Shown: positions 31,257 through 38,675 of the stretch, piece after piece
Layout: the number at the start of each line of letters is the position of its first letter
Numbering within the stretch: position 1 is the stretch's first letter
From: a virus
Length of the DNA stretch: 56,600 nt
Strand: one strand, 5' to 3'
Virus record (IMG/VR): IMGVR_UViG_3300028840_002373
Span: 1 to 56,600 of that record
Position numbers and translations under genes: made by a program
The notes under the pieces: model-generated
Seen by the model: only the letters and a program-made list of their open reading frames with translations
What the model was told of the DNA's origin: nothing
Database searches by the model: none

Positions 31257-31484
31257 TCACCCATTCTTTTTATTAATAATTTTTTTCACAATATCATTAA
31301 CTTTAGTCATAGGAATATGTTGACATAGTTTATTGGTATCAATACCCATGTATTCAAGGATAGCTTTTTTTAATATGTTGTTTACTAGATCACTTTCAGT
31401 TATATTGCCACTAACCGCTATACACTTAATATCCTTGATTACATCCTCGTCTAATACATATAACTTCCTTTTGCGATCACTCAT
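31257..31484 (-). CDS. Ribbon-helix-helix regulator of the 31-kb operon
   Basis: A 75-residue protein from ATG 31484 after AAGGAGAT; the longer reading to 31553 runs through the promoter and is rejected. KLYVLDEDVIKDIKCIAV, then TESDLVNNILKKAILEYMG matches strand-helix-helix RHH proteins. An 18-bp perfect palindrome (TACAATGTATACATTGTA) overlaps the -10 box 29 nt upstream, an obvious operator for autoregulation. Confidence 0.7.
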   Translation of the reverse strand: MSDRKRKLYVLDEDVIKDIKCIAVSGNITESDLVNNILKKAILEYMGIDTNKLCQHIPMTKVNDIVKKIINKKNG

Positions 31485-31512
31485 TAATATTATCTCCTTC
31501 CTATACATTATA

Positions 31513-31553
31513 TACAATGTATACATTGTAACATATATTAACATTAATGACAA
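31513..31553 (-). promoter_or_regulatory. Promoter with palindromic operator for the 31-kb operon
   Basis: On the minus strand, TTGTCA at 31553-31548, a 17-nt spacer TTAATGTTAATATATGT and TACAAT at 31530-31525. The 18-bp palindrome 31513-31530 covers the -10. The spacer matches the family spacer while the operator differs, so this member is probably under private control. Confidence 0.75.
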
Positions 31554-31605
31554 TTAAAAAAGATAAACATATCTAGATTTGACAAATTATGATTTGATAA
31601 AAAAA

Positions 31606-31625
31606 AAGAATCCATTTGGATTCTT
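31606..31625 (-). terminator. Terminator of the 32-kb operon
   Basis: Stem AAGAATCCA/TGGATTCTT with a leftward T-run of nine, overlapping the stop at 31624. About 45 nt further left lies a separate TTTTTTAATTGTC motif, so the conserved motif can occur apart from its hairpin. Confidence 0.85.
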
Positions 31626-31794
31626 AGTATGTATCACAGTATTCAAATTTTACTTTTATTATCCTGTAGTTATATTCAAACTCATAATCAAGTATATATT
31701 TTTTCTTAATCGATTCTAAGTCTTTATCATTTAAAGCTATATATTTTACCTCATGTTTATCATTGAATATCAGATAACAATAATTATCAAACAT
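31624..31794 (-). CDS. Small hypothetical protein
   Basis: A 56-residue protein from ATG 31794 after GGAGGGAAATAAA. It has short beta strands and many Tyr (MFDNYCYLIFNDKHEVKYIA, then EFEYNYRIIKVKFEYC). No family recognised. Last gene before a strong terminator. Confidence 0.5.
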   Translation of the reverse strand: MFDNYCYLIFNDKHEVKYIALNDKDLESIKKKYILDYEFEYNYRIIKVKFEYCDTY

Positions 31795-31808
31795 TTTATT
31801 TCCCTCCT

Positions 31809-32093
31809 TCACCAACTATCTAATTTAAATAATCTATTCCATATATGGTCTATTTCTTCATAACTCAATTCCAAAATACTAATTGTGTCTATATAGTTGT
31901 CATAAAATTTTACCTGAGTCTTACCATACCTTAGATTTATTTCAATACTTAATAAGTCTTTAATAAACTCATAAAATAATTTGTTACTAATTTCTTTATG
32001 TTTTAACAATCCTCTTATCATTTCCCTTGTACAATCTAACAATCCCATAGTAGAATTAAAAGTGTTAAGTACTTCTATTTTTATTTCATTCAT
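31809..32093 (-). CDS. Hypothetical helical protein
   Basis: A 94-residue protein (IKIEVLNTFNSTMGLLDCTR, then KFYDNYIDTISILELSYEEI), probably all helical. It begins after the conserved leader TTTAGTTT...AAAGGAGATTAAAAG. No family recognised. A GGGTTAAC hairpin lies upstream at 32119-32142. Confidence 0.5.
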   Translation of the reverse strand: MNEIKIEVLNTFNSTMGLLDCTREMIRGLLKHKEISNKLFYEFIKDLLSIEINLRYGKTQVKFYDNYIDTISILELSYEEIDHIWNRLFKLDSW

Positions 32094-32148
32094 AATCTTT
32101 TAATCTCCTTTAGTTTAAAAGGGTTAACCGTAGTTAACCCCATTGTAT

Positions 32149-32475
32149 TTATATTGCCTTCAATTCGTTTATAGTTCTTAATGCATTTATTATTTGTTTT
32201 CCCTTTTGAAAACTCATTTTATTTAACTGGATTCTTTTAACTAGGTTTCTAGCTATTACTTTAAGTGCCTTGTTTACATCTTCACTCTTAACTTTACCGA
32301 TTAACAAATTATGTTCTATATTCTTGATATCTTGTGTTAATCTGGATATCCAGAAACCACCTTGTTTTTTACTAAGTCTTCTAAGTTTGTGAATGTCTGA
32401 CTCAGAACCGTATCTGATATACTTTAGATTTGATAAATACTTGACTTGCTTCTCAGTTATTAAATAATTATTCAT
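32149..32475 (-). CDS. Hypothetical basic protein
   Basis: A 108-residue, strongly basic helical protein (EKQVKYLSNLKYIRYGSESD, HKLRRLSKKQGGFWISRLTQ, ARNLVKRIQLNKMSFQKGKQ). The charge suggests nucleic-acid binding, but no family is recognised. It has a full copy of the early leader and the promoter at 32533-32561. Confidence 0.55.
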   Translation of the reverse strand: MNNYLITEKQVKYLSNLKYIRYGSESDIHKLRRLSKKQGGFWISRLTQDIKNIEHNLLIGKVKSEDVNKALKVIARNLVKRIQLNKMSFQKGKQIINALRTINELKAI

Positions 32476-32532
32476 ATTCTTTTAATCTCCTTTAAGTTTA
32501 ATTTAGTTTAATTTGTTTTACCTTATGATAAT

Positions 32533-32561
32533 ATATTATCATGTATGTACATTAATGTCAA
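32533..32561 (-). promoter_or_regulatory. Early promoter of the TTGACA-N17-TAATAT family
   Basis: TTGACA at 32561-32556, spacer 17, TAATAT at 32538-32533, overlapping the palindrome ATGATAATATATTATCAT. It drives the gene at 32475 leftward. Confidence 0.85.
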
Positions 32562-32569
32562 TACTTTAT

Positions 32570-32902
32570 TTAAGTTTTTTTCATAACCTTATAGTTTACT
32601 AATTTACCCTGTGATTTGCATATACATTTCACATTATCATTTAAAAGTAATGTGATTTGATTGTGTAATACATGTACACCAGATATCGCATAGTTTACTT
32701 TTGATAACTTGATTGACTCGAATATTTGAGAATAAGTGTTGTATTTATATAACTTTAAATTATGTGTGAATCTGATAACTGTGTTGTTATCAAGTATTAA
32801 GAATTTTTTCTCGATATTCTTTATCTTGTTATTTGTAACTAATAGTGATAAATTATCTCTAGTGATATTGTTCTTGATTTCTGATAGTGATAATTTGGTC
32901 AT
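32570..32902 (-). CDS. Hypothetical beta-rich protein
   Basis: A 110-residue protein with alternating hydrophobic strands (KKFLILDNNTVIRFTHNLKL, then YAISGVHVLHNQITLLLNDN). No family recognised. It is followed closely by the 32.5-kb promoter and preceded by the hairpin GTTAACCATGTG/CACATGGTTAAC (32931-32966). It has a GGAGAT site before the start. Confidence 0.5.
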   Translation of the reverse strand: MTKLSLSEIKNNITRDNLSLLVTNNKIKNIEKKFLILDNNTVIRFTHNLKLYKYNTYSQIFESIKLSKVNYAISGVHVLHNQITLLLNDNVKCICKSQGKLVNYKVMKKT

Positions 32903-32930
32903 AATTTGATTATCTCCTTTCTAATAATTT

Positions 32931-32966
32931 GTTAACCATGTGTATTATTATATTCACATGGTTAAC
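32931..32966 (-). terminator. Intergenic hairpin GTTAACCATGTG
   Basis: A 12-bp stem GTTAACCATGTG/CACATGGTTAAC between two leftward genes. It belongs to a set of strong hairpins (32119, 34505, 34943, 35383, 36190, 37693) that separate the accessory genes here. T-runs are weak, so attenuation or mRNA end protection is as likely as full termination. Confidence 0.6.
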
Positions 32967-32995
32967 ATTAATACATTCATTAACATATACATTTA

Positions 32996-34453
32996 TTACA
33001 CATTATCATCTAATAGATTCAATTTGTAATTAAGGTAATCATTGTATATAGTTAAGTTATCTAGAGTTTTTTGTATATCAATCTCATATAAATATACAAA
33101 TTTCTTATACATCTTATAAAGATATTTTGTTTCTTCATTTTTTCTAAGGGATACCTTGAAATCAAATATTTCCTTTTCATTATTTTTATCAATATGATTC
33201 TTTTCAATGTATTTATCAATAATCATATCTTTTAAAACATCCATTTCAGCATATAGTATTTTAATTTTTATCAGATTGTTTATAATATCTTCTATATTAC
33301 AATAGTCTCTATAGGTTAATCTATCAGTATCAATTAAAACATTCATATCATTATATCGTAGCTCATTATTAGCTATATTAAATCTATTACCATCGTATAC
33401 CTCAGTATCTAATTTGATATAAAAGACATGACCATGTAAATTATGATCTCTTAATAACCTTGCTATCCTTGTTGTGATACTTTCTTTGATATCTAAATTA
33501 TTATCTAAGTCTTCCTTGAATTCTTTTTTAACTCTATCCCTCATGTCATCCTCTTTTGGTTCTTCTACTCTACTAGCATTTAATGTTTTTTTCATGAAAT
33601 CATCTTTTACATTATCATCTTTTACATTATCATCTTTTATATTATCTTCTTTTGGTTCTTCCTTAACTTCCTCAACTCTTTTTAATTGTACTACTGGTAA
33701 TAATAAAGCGACTGGATTATTATCTATTAATACAAGTAATCCTTTATTATCTCTTATATCTATTAATTGGATAGTGTAATCAAAATTATCATATAGCTTT
33801 AACATATTTACATAAATCTTTTTGAAGTGTATATTTTCCCCATTATGATTAATTATATAAGTACCATCTTTATCCATACCAGTACCATAGTTGACAAATT
33901 TTAACTCATCTTTTTTAAATGTTTCTATAATACCATTAGAATTTTTTGATATGAATTGTGAGAAATCAATGTTTTCCATTGGGTGATTTTTAGATTTCTT
34001 CAAGTATTGACAATATTCTTTCGGTATCTCATAGAAACTACACCCATCTGATATATATCTGTTTTTGATAAGTCCATTTTTAATAGTATCATTTTTGTTT
34101 AAAGTATTATCAATGTAATGATTGATTAATCTTAAATCACTTCTCAAATTATTTTGTTCTCCATTAGAATCAATGTTCTTAGTATTTTTTACAGCATTTT
34201 GCATAGCTTGTAATGATTTCTTCATAGATTCTATTGTTGAATAATCCCAAAACTTTTTACTATAGTTATCAATTATAAAATTCATTGGGTATAACTTATT
34301 AAGAGTTGTATAATTCTCAGTAACTTGAACACTCCTTTTGTCTAACTGATTAAATATCTGGTAACTCCAAGACCTACCATTTTTATAAACACATACTGTA
34401 TTATTACTATTTAACTCATTTCTCACTAATTTACTCAATTGTCTAATATTCAT
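32996..34453 (-). CDS. Large hypothetical accessory protein
   Basis: A 485-residue protein of unknown function, the largest in the leftward accessory block. The N-terminus (IRQLSKLVRNE, then VCVYKNGRSWSYQIF) is shared with the 102-residue gene at 36626 (VIIYKKGRSWMYELY), so a GRSW module was duplicated. Residues about 110-250 are beta-rich. A low-complexity acidic linker (KDDNVKDDNVKDD) precedes a helical C-terminal third (TRIARLLRDHNLHGHVFYIK). The linker DNA is a short tandem repeat at 33595-33650. Preceded by the conserved leader and a hairpin. Possible host-takeover protein. Confidence 0.6.
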   Translation of the reverse strand: MNIRQLSKLVRNELNSNNTVCVYKNGRSWSYQIFNQLDKRSVQVTENYTTLNKLYPMNFIIDNYSKKFWDYSTIESMKKSLQAMQNAVKNTKNIDSNGEQNNLRSDLRLINHYIDNTLNKNDTIKNGLIKNRYISDGCSFYEIPKEYCQYLKKSKNHPMENIDFSQFISKNSNGIIETFKKDELKFVNYGTGMDKDGTYIINHNGENIHFKKIYVNMLKLYDNFDYTIQLIDIRDNKGLLVLIDNNPVALLLPVVQLKRVEEVKEEPKEDNIKDDNVKDDNVKDDFMKKTLNASRVEEPKEDDMRDRVKKEFKEDLDNNLDIKESITTRIARLLRDHNLHGHVFYIKLDTEVYDGNRFNIANNELRYNDMNVLIDTDRLTYRDYCNIEDIINNLIKIKILYAEMDVLKDMIIDKYIEKNHIDKNNEKEIFDFKVSLRKNEETKYLYKMYKKFVYLYEIDIQKTLDNLTIYNDYLNYKLNLLDDNV

Positions 34454-34504
34454 AATTTTTAAATCTCCTTTTAGTTTAATTTAGTTTGTTCTTAATTGCT
34501 TATT

Positions 34505-34536
34505 GTGGTTTCTATGATTAAACCATAGAAACCATG
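34505..34536 (-). terminator. Hairpin GTGGTTTCTATG, copy 1
   Basis: Stem TGGTTTCTATG/CATAGAAACCA; an almost identical hairpin with the same flanks occurs at 36190-36221. The AATTGTTTACATGG flank is shared as well, showing duplication of a whole leader or terminator module. Confidence 0.65.
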
Positions 34537-34543
34537 TAAACAA

Positions 34544-34675
34544 TTAAAAAGGTAATTTCTCAGATTCTTGTTTTATTAATTGTTCTTCCTCCTTCTTTCG
34601 TTGTGCCAATGCCTTATTAGTTATTTCTCTTATTTCTTCATCACTCCAATTTTGTATAACATCATCACTATTCAT
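34544..34675 (-). CDS. Small acidic helical protein
   Basis: A 43-residue protein (NSDDVIQNWSDEEIREITNK, then ALAQRKKEEEQLIKQESEKL) with a GGAGGTAAAAAATA site. It is helical and charged. The TAA stop lies inside the TTTTTAATTG word. Its ATG shares one base with the stop of the upstream peptide gene. Confidence 0.5.
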   Translation of the reverse strand: MNSDDVIQNWSDEEIREITNKALAQRKKEEEQLIKQESEKLPF

Positions 34676-34767
34676 TATTTTTTACCTCCTTTTTTATTAT
34701 CATTCTTATTTACTGGAAAAAACTTTTCACCTTTATTTTTTCGATTATTTATAATTCTTTCTAACAT
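34675..34767 (-). CDS. Small basic peptide
   Basis: A 30-residue, very basic peptide (MLERIINNRKNKGEKFFPVN then KNDNKKGGKK) after GGAGGTAATAGGG. The stop and the next start share a base (TAATG). The Lys/Arg/Asn-rich content suggests nucleic-acid binding; no family recognised. Confidence 0.45.
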   Translation of the reverse strand: MLERIINNRKNKGEKFFPVNKNDNKKGGKK

Positions 34768-34829
34768 ATCCCTATTACCTCCAATTTGTTTATTTTTTTT
34801 TATCTTTATTTAATTTACCTTATGTATAT

Positions 34830-34858
34830 ATATTATCATGTATTAACATCAATGTCAA
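34830..34858 (-). promoter_or_regulatory. Early promoter of the TTGACA-N17-TAATAT family
   Basis: TTGACA at 34858-34853, spacer 17 (TTGATGTTAATACATGA) and TAATAT at 34835-34830. It drives the two small genes at 34767-34544. Confidence 0.85.
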
Positions 34859-34942
34859 TGTATTTTATGTTACTTAATTATTACATGTGATACAATTAAA
34901 AAACAATGTGCTACTTTTATTATTTTATTAATTGTTTATTCA

Positions 34943-34970
34943 TGCTTTACTAGAGTAATTTAGTAAAGCA
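34943..34970 (-). terminator. Hairpin TGCTTTACTA
   Basis: Stem TGCTTTACTA/TAGTAAAGCA just after the gene ending at 34986. It is flanked by GATTGTTTAC, resembling the flank of the hairpins at 34505 and 36190. Confidence 0.65.
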
Positions 34971-34985
34971 TAGTAAACAATCAAT

Positions 34986-35294
34986 CTAATAGTTATATTT
35001 GATAATTTTGTATAAATGACTTGATAATGGTAAAAACTTGACTTGCTTTAGTTCATCAATGTCAAACCTAGATACAAACTTATTCTTTAGTAAACTATCA
35101 TAACTAACATTTACTTCTATTATTGAGATATCTAATGTATCATAAAGATTTGTACTTACATTAAGGCAATCATTAGATACATTAATTGATTCATGTAATC
35201 TCTTAAACCTTTGTATATATGATTCATAATCCGTTGTTATACCTCTATTTAACACTAATCCTCTTTTATTCTTGATTTCTAATAATTTCATCAT
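34986..35294 (-). CDS. Hypothetical protein
   Basis: A 102-residue protein (LLEIKNKRGLVLNRGITTDY, then LYDTLDISIIEVNVSYDSLL) of mixed alpha/beta content. No family recognised. The start follows AAGGAGAATTG. It stands alone between hairpins at 34943 and 35383. Confidence 0.5.
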   Translation of the reverse strand: MMKLLEIKNKRGLVLNRGITTDYESYIQRFKRLHESINVSNDCLNVSTNLYDTLDISIIEVNVSYDSLLKNKFVSRFDIDELKQVKFLPLSSHLYKIIKYNY

Positions 35295-35382
35295 TTTTCA
35301 ATTCTCCTTTTATTTGATATAATATACTTATTAATGTTTTATTATACTTATTTTTTTATTTTCCCTAGATTCATTTCTTTAT

Positions 35383-35404
35383 GGGGTTAATCATGGTTAA
35401 CCCC
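35383..35404 (-). terminator. Hairpin GGGGTTAA
   Basis: Near-perfect stem GGGGTTAATC/ATGGTTAACCCC after the gene ending at 35412. It is similar to the hairpin at 32119-32142. Confidence 0.65.
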
Positions 35405-35411
35405 ATATCAA

Positions 35412-36131
35412 TTAAGAAGGTATAGCTTGTTTCATGACAGGATTTACATAAAAGTTTTCATTCTTATATCTAAAGTATTCAACTTTTTCTATATCAATCC
35501 TATTGAGATATTGTGTGTATAAACTATCTGTTTTGAATTTACTACCATCTTCTTTAATAACCCATACCGATTTTTTACCACCACGTTTAAACCATTTAAG
35601 CAAGTCAATTAATTCTTCATAAGGTTTATTAATTTTACCAATACTGTATTTATGCATTATTAACATTTGATTCAATTCGTATATAGGTATTATTTTGTAT
35701 AATACAGAACTATTAAAAGTACCATTTATTAAATCGTATTCAATGTATTTATTTTGTTCGCTTCTATGTGAATAATAGTTATCTGTAGATTTGTAGATAA
35801 TAACAATACCTTGCATTATCTTTTCATAAGATACTTGTATATAATGATTCTCAATAATTTCACTCGGTCTCTTAGGTATATCATAGAATTTCACATCATC
35901 ATATATTTTGCTACTGTCTTCATTTGATATAAGATATTTTTCAATCTCTAATTCTAATTGAATCTTTAACCTAGCTTCAACATATTTTCTAAAATCTCTA
36001 GTTTTATCCAATGTATACCCAATAGCATACTTAACATTATTAATGTTAACGTTCTTAATCTCTAGTTTTCCATCATGTGATACGTTGTTACTCAGTTCTA
36101 ATCTGATATTCTCACTTAATTTAATATTCAT
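35412..36131 (-). CDS. Hypothetical accessory protein
   Basis: A 239-residue protein. The first half is alpha/beta (ENIRLELSNNVSHDGKLEIK, then YVEARLKIQLELEIEKYL) and the second half contains WFKRGGKKSVWVIKEDGSKF, a basic Trp-rich segment reminiscent of the GRSW module of the genes at 32996 and 36626. No family recognised. It has the longest copy of the conserved leader (36132-36175). Confidence 0.5.
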   Translation of the reverse strand: MNIKLSENIRLELSNNVSHDGKLEIKNVNINNVKYAIGYTLDKTRDFRKYVEARLKIQLELEIEKYLISNEDSSKIYDDVKFYDIPKRPSEIIENHYIQVSYEKIMQGIVIIYKSTDNYYSHRSEQNKYIEYDLINGTFNSSVLYKIIPIYELNQMLIMHKYSIGKINKPYEELIDLLKWFKRGGKKSVWVIKEDGSKFKTDSLYTQYLNRIDIEKVEYFRYKNENFYVNPVMKQAIPS

Positions 36132-36189
36132 AGTTTTTCAATCTCCTTTTAGTTTAATTTGGTTTAATTTAGTTTAATTGCTTATTGTG

Positions 36190-36221
36190 GTTTCTATGGT
36201 TTAATCATAGAAACCATGTAA
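36190..36221 (-). terminator. Hairpin GTGGTTTCTATG, copy 2
   Basis: Near-identical to the hairpin at 34505-34536, with the same AATTGTTTACATGG flank. It separates the genes at 36235 and 36131. Confidence 0.65.
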
Positions 36222-36234
36222 ACAATTAAAAATA

Positions 36235-36588
36235 TCACCAATAAAAATTATCATTTATTTCCTTAAGATATGTTATTATTTGTTCTCTATACAATTCTTT
36301 CTTATATTCTTTAGGCACTAACATAAATGTTTTAATTGTTACTGTATTTCCTTTATCTGTCACAATCCACTTAGTAACTGCAAATTTTACCTTATTACTA
36401 TCAATTCTTATGCTTAATATCTCATTATCACTTATGTTATAATGTGTCTCATTTGGGTACATCTTAGTTGTTAGTTTTACATTAGTTGCAAATGTCTTAC
36501 ATTGAATAATCTCTTTTGTATCAAATAAATACTTATTGTTACCATTTATTATTTTTAGCTTATTTTGTAATTCTTTGAATTTAGTCAT
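36235..36588 (-). CDS. Hypothetical beta-rich protein
   Basis: A 117-residue protein with alternating strands (HYNISDNEILSIRIDSNKVK, then KWIVTDKGNTVTIKTFMLVP) and an FYW end. No family recognised. Its leader is a shortened version of the conserved one, with a GGAGGTATTG site. Confidence 0.5.
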   Translation of the reverse strand: MTKFKELQNKLKIINGNNKYLFDTKEIIQCKTFATNVKLTTKMYPNETHYNISDNEILSIRIDSNKVKFAVTKWIVTDKGNTVTIKTFMLVPKEYKKELYREQIITYLKEINDNFYW

Positions 36589-36625
36589 AATCTCAATACC
36601 TCCAAGTTTTATTTAGTTTAGTTTC

Positions 36626-36934
36626 TTATAATTTCACAACTTTATTATCTATATATGCGACATACCCATCTTTACAATATTGGTATTCAAATTTAATTTT
36701 TTCTCTTATATAATCCAATGTATACATTGCTAAATTATCATACCCATTTAATACAATATAATTCTTATCAATCTTTTTTACTTTTTCTAATGTCTTCTTA
36801 ATATCGTCGTATTCGTCAACACCTTCCCAATATAATTCATACATCCAAGACCGTCCTTTTTTATAAATAATTACATCCGCTATTCCTTCCTCAAAAACAC
36901 ATTGTAATACTTTAGATAATTTAATTAGATTCAT
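36626..36934 (-). CDS. Hypothetical GRSW-module protein
   Basis: A 102-residue protein whose first 45 residues (LIKLSKVLQ, then ADVIIYKKGRSWMYELYWEG) match the N-terminus of the 485-residue gene at 32996. A small stand-alone copy of this module may be the ancestral form. It has a conserved leader and the promoter at 36987-37015. Function unknown. Confidence 0.55.
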   Translation of the reverse strand: MNLIKLSKVLQCVFEEGIADVIIYKKGRSWMYELYWEGVDEYDDIKKTLEKVKKIDKNYIVLNGYDNLAMYTLDYIREKIKFEYQYCKDGYVAYIDNKVVKL

Positions 36935-36986
36935 AATTTTTAAATCTCCTTTAAGTTTAATTTAGTTTGTTTTACCTTATGATTAT

Positions 36987-37015
36987 ATATTATCATGTAT
37001 TAACATTTATGTCAA
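36987..37015 (-). promoter_or_regulatory. Early promoter of the TTGACA-N17-TAATAT family
   Basis: TTGACA at 37015-37010, spacer 17 (TAAATGTTAATACATGA), TAATAT at 36992-36987. The operator half-site is ATGATNATATATTATCAT. Confidence 0.85.
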
Positions 37016-37065
37016 TACGTTCTATGTTACAATTATGTTAATACATGATAACGATTAAAAAGATA

Positions 37066-37650
37066 TTAATTTCCTATTTTTACGAAGTTTTTCTTAGATT
37101 TCTTAGTATTATCAAATATCGTTTTTTCACCATAAACACTACTAGTTTTTTCTTTTGTCCATCCCCTACGATTTTTTGATTTCTTGAAATTCTTAGAATC
37201 ACTCATAAACCACGCTCTAGCTGTTTTACCCCATTGAAAACCTAGTAATTTTAATTCTTCCTTAATCGGTGTGGTATCTCCTTCAATCCATAACCATGTA
37301 CCCTTAAGAATTGTTTTAATACCCTCTTTTTTAAGTAACTCAATTATCGCATTTTTGAATCTATCGTCGTTTAAATCATCTTCCTTGATATTGTCCTCAC
37401 TAAAATTACTATTGTTGTACTTTTTAGCATTTTCTTTCATATGTTCAACCTTATGAATCTTATAGTAAGAATCATAATCATTACTCATACATTTAAAAAA
37501 TATATCATCCAAATCCTTGTTTACGTCAGGATGTAATAGTTTACTAAATCTCTTAAAGCTTGTCTTTAGTTCGCCCAAGTCCTTACAATTAAAAAATAAT
37601 TCTAACTTGTTTACACCTTTTTCAATAAGTTTCAATTCATAGTTTTTCAT
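37066..37650 (-). CDS. J-domain (DnaJ-like) phage protein
   Basis: A 194-residue protein. Residues about 15-50 contain ELKTSFKRFSKLLHPDVNKD with the HPD signature that activates DnaK ATPase. The middle (KTILKGTWLWIEGDTTPIKE, then LKLLGFQWGKTARAWFM) is a domain commonly attached to J-domains in Firmicutes phages. The C-terminus is Lys-rich. It probably recruits host DnaK to phage replication or assembly complexes. Preceded by the conserved leader; followed by a TTTTTAATCG variant of the terminal motif. Confidence 0.75.
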   Translation of the reverse strand: MKNYELKLIEKGVNKLELFFNCKDLGELKTSFKRFSKLLHPDVNKDLDDIFFKCMSNDYDSYYKIHKVEHMKENAKKYNNSNFSEDNIKEDDLNDDRFKNAIIELLKKEGIKTILKGTWLWIEGDTTPIKEELKLLGFQWGKTARAWFMSDSKNFKKSKNRRGWTKEKTSSVYGEKTIFDNTKKSKKNFVKIGN

Positions 37651-37692
37651 AATCTCATAATCTCCTTTTTGTTTAATTTAGTTTAATTTGGT

Positions 37693-37718
37693 TTTTCATG
37701 GGGTACTCAGTACCCCAC
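37693..37718 (-). terminator. Hairpin GGGGTACT
   Basis: Stem TGGGGTACT/AGTACCCCA between the genes at 37739 and 37650, part of the recurrent one-gene-one-hairpin arrangement. Confidence 0.65.
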
Positions 37719-37738
37719 TTTTTACTAATGTTTCTTTA

Positions 37739-38038
37739 TTATCTAACTGTCACCATGTTACCTATTTTATTATTGTTTTTATTTTGATTCATTACTATCT
37801 CAATATCTCCATTTTCTAACCTTGTACTATCTATTACTTCATTTGGTTTCTTAGTATTTTTATAGATATCTAATCCTATAAATTCTTTCAAATTTGCCTT
37901 AGTTGTCTTTACATATTTTGAATAAATCACATGACCGCCAATTTCTTGATTTATATATGTGTGTCCACAGCTGTAAATTTTTACTAAGTATACCTTATTT
38001 TCATTGTATTGATCTTGTACTCTTATAATTGTTTTCAT
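37739..38038 (-). CDS. Hypothetical small beta-rich protein
   Basis: A 99-residue protein (IRVQDQYNENKVYLVKIYSC, HVIYSKYVKTTKANLKEFIG) likely to be a compact beta fold. No family recognised. It is first after the promoter at 38096-38124 and has a full conserved leader. Confidence 0.5.
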   Translation of the reverse strand: MKTIIRVQDQYNENKVYLVKIYSCGHTYINQEIGGHVIYSKYVKTTKANLKEFIGLDIYKNTKKPNEVIDSTRLENGDIEIVMNQNKNNNKIGNMVTVR

Positions 38039-38095
38039 ATTCTTATAATCTCCTTTAAGTTTAATTTAGTTTGTTTCGTTCTTGACTATGATAAT

Positions 38096-38124
38096 ATATT
38101 ATCATGTATTAACATTAATGTCAA
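38096..38124 (-). promoter_or_regulatory. Early promoter of the TTGACA-N17-TAATAT family (best match)
   Basis: TTGACA at 38124-38119, spacer TTAATGTTAATACATGA, TAATAT at 38101-38096, overlapping the perfect palindrome ATGATAATATATTATCAT. This copy is closest to the family consensus. Confidence 0.88.
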
Positions 38125-38269
38125 TACGTTTTTGTATTACATAATTATTATGTGAATGTTACAGGAATATTACACACCTAAGGTTATACAATTAAAAAAA
38201 AAGATACGATTAAAAAAGAACTCAAAATATAAGATTCTTTCTTTTAATTGTAGAAAACTTTTGTAAATA

Positions 38270-38343
38270 TGCGTATACCTCAGCTGTAAGAACGGATTTG
38301 ACGGTTTTGTATAGCGTTCTCTGAATCCGTTGGTATAACTGAG
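38270..38343. ncRNA. Structured RNA candidate
   Basis: Nested pairings can be drawn by eye: TATACC with GGTATA (outer) and AACGGATT with AATCCGTT (8 bp), enclosing a loop in which ACG/CGT pairs; AGAACG/CGTTCT and CTCAG/CTGAG are alternative helices. A second hairpin AGCGATT/AATCGCT follows at about 38369-38425. No open frame covers this area. It could be a small regulatory RNA or a leader of unknown strand. Confidence 0.45.
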
Positions 38344-38502
38344 TTAGACCATGATAAATCATTTGTAGCGATTCTATTTTTCAATAATGATACTTTGTAA
38401 AACGATATAAAATAAAATCGCTGTAAATGAGCTTATGCAAAAATAATAAAAATAAGGTATAATTGAATTGTATCGGTACACTTTTAGACTAATGTTAAAA
38501 TG

Positions 38503-38675
38503 GGCTGCTGGTGTTAAACTATAGTTGACTAAGGAAATTATTAAAGACTGCTGGTGTTAAACTATGGTTGACTAAGGAAATTATTAAAGGCTACTGATGT
38601 TAAACTATGGTTGACTAAGGAAATTATTGAAAACTAAGAGTGATTAAGTGTACTATGGTTGACTGGAATTTTGAA
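38503..38675. repeat. 43-bp tandem repeats, 3 full copies plus a partial
   Basis: Units start at 38503, 38546 and 38589 with a degenerate partial copy after 38632. Each contains TTAAACTATRGTTGACTAAG, a near-dyad. There are no spacers, so this is not a CRISPR array. They lie between the early promoter at 38.1 kb and iteron locus B, so a binding array for a replication or partition protein is plausible. Confidence 0.8.

Noticed and set aside
38503-38675. CRISPR array
   Set aside because: The 43-bp units abut one another with no unique spacers, and no cas genes are present.
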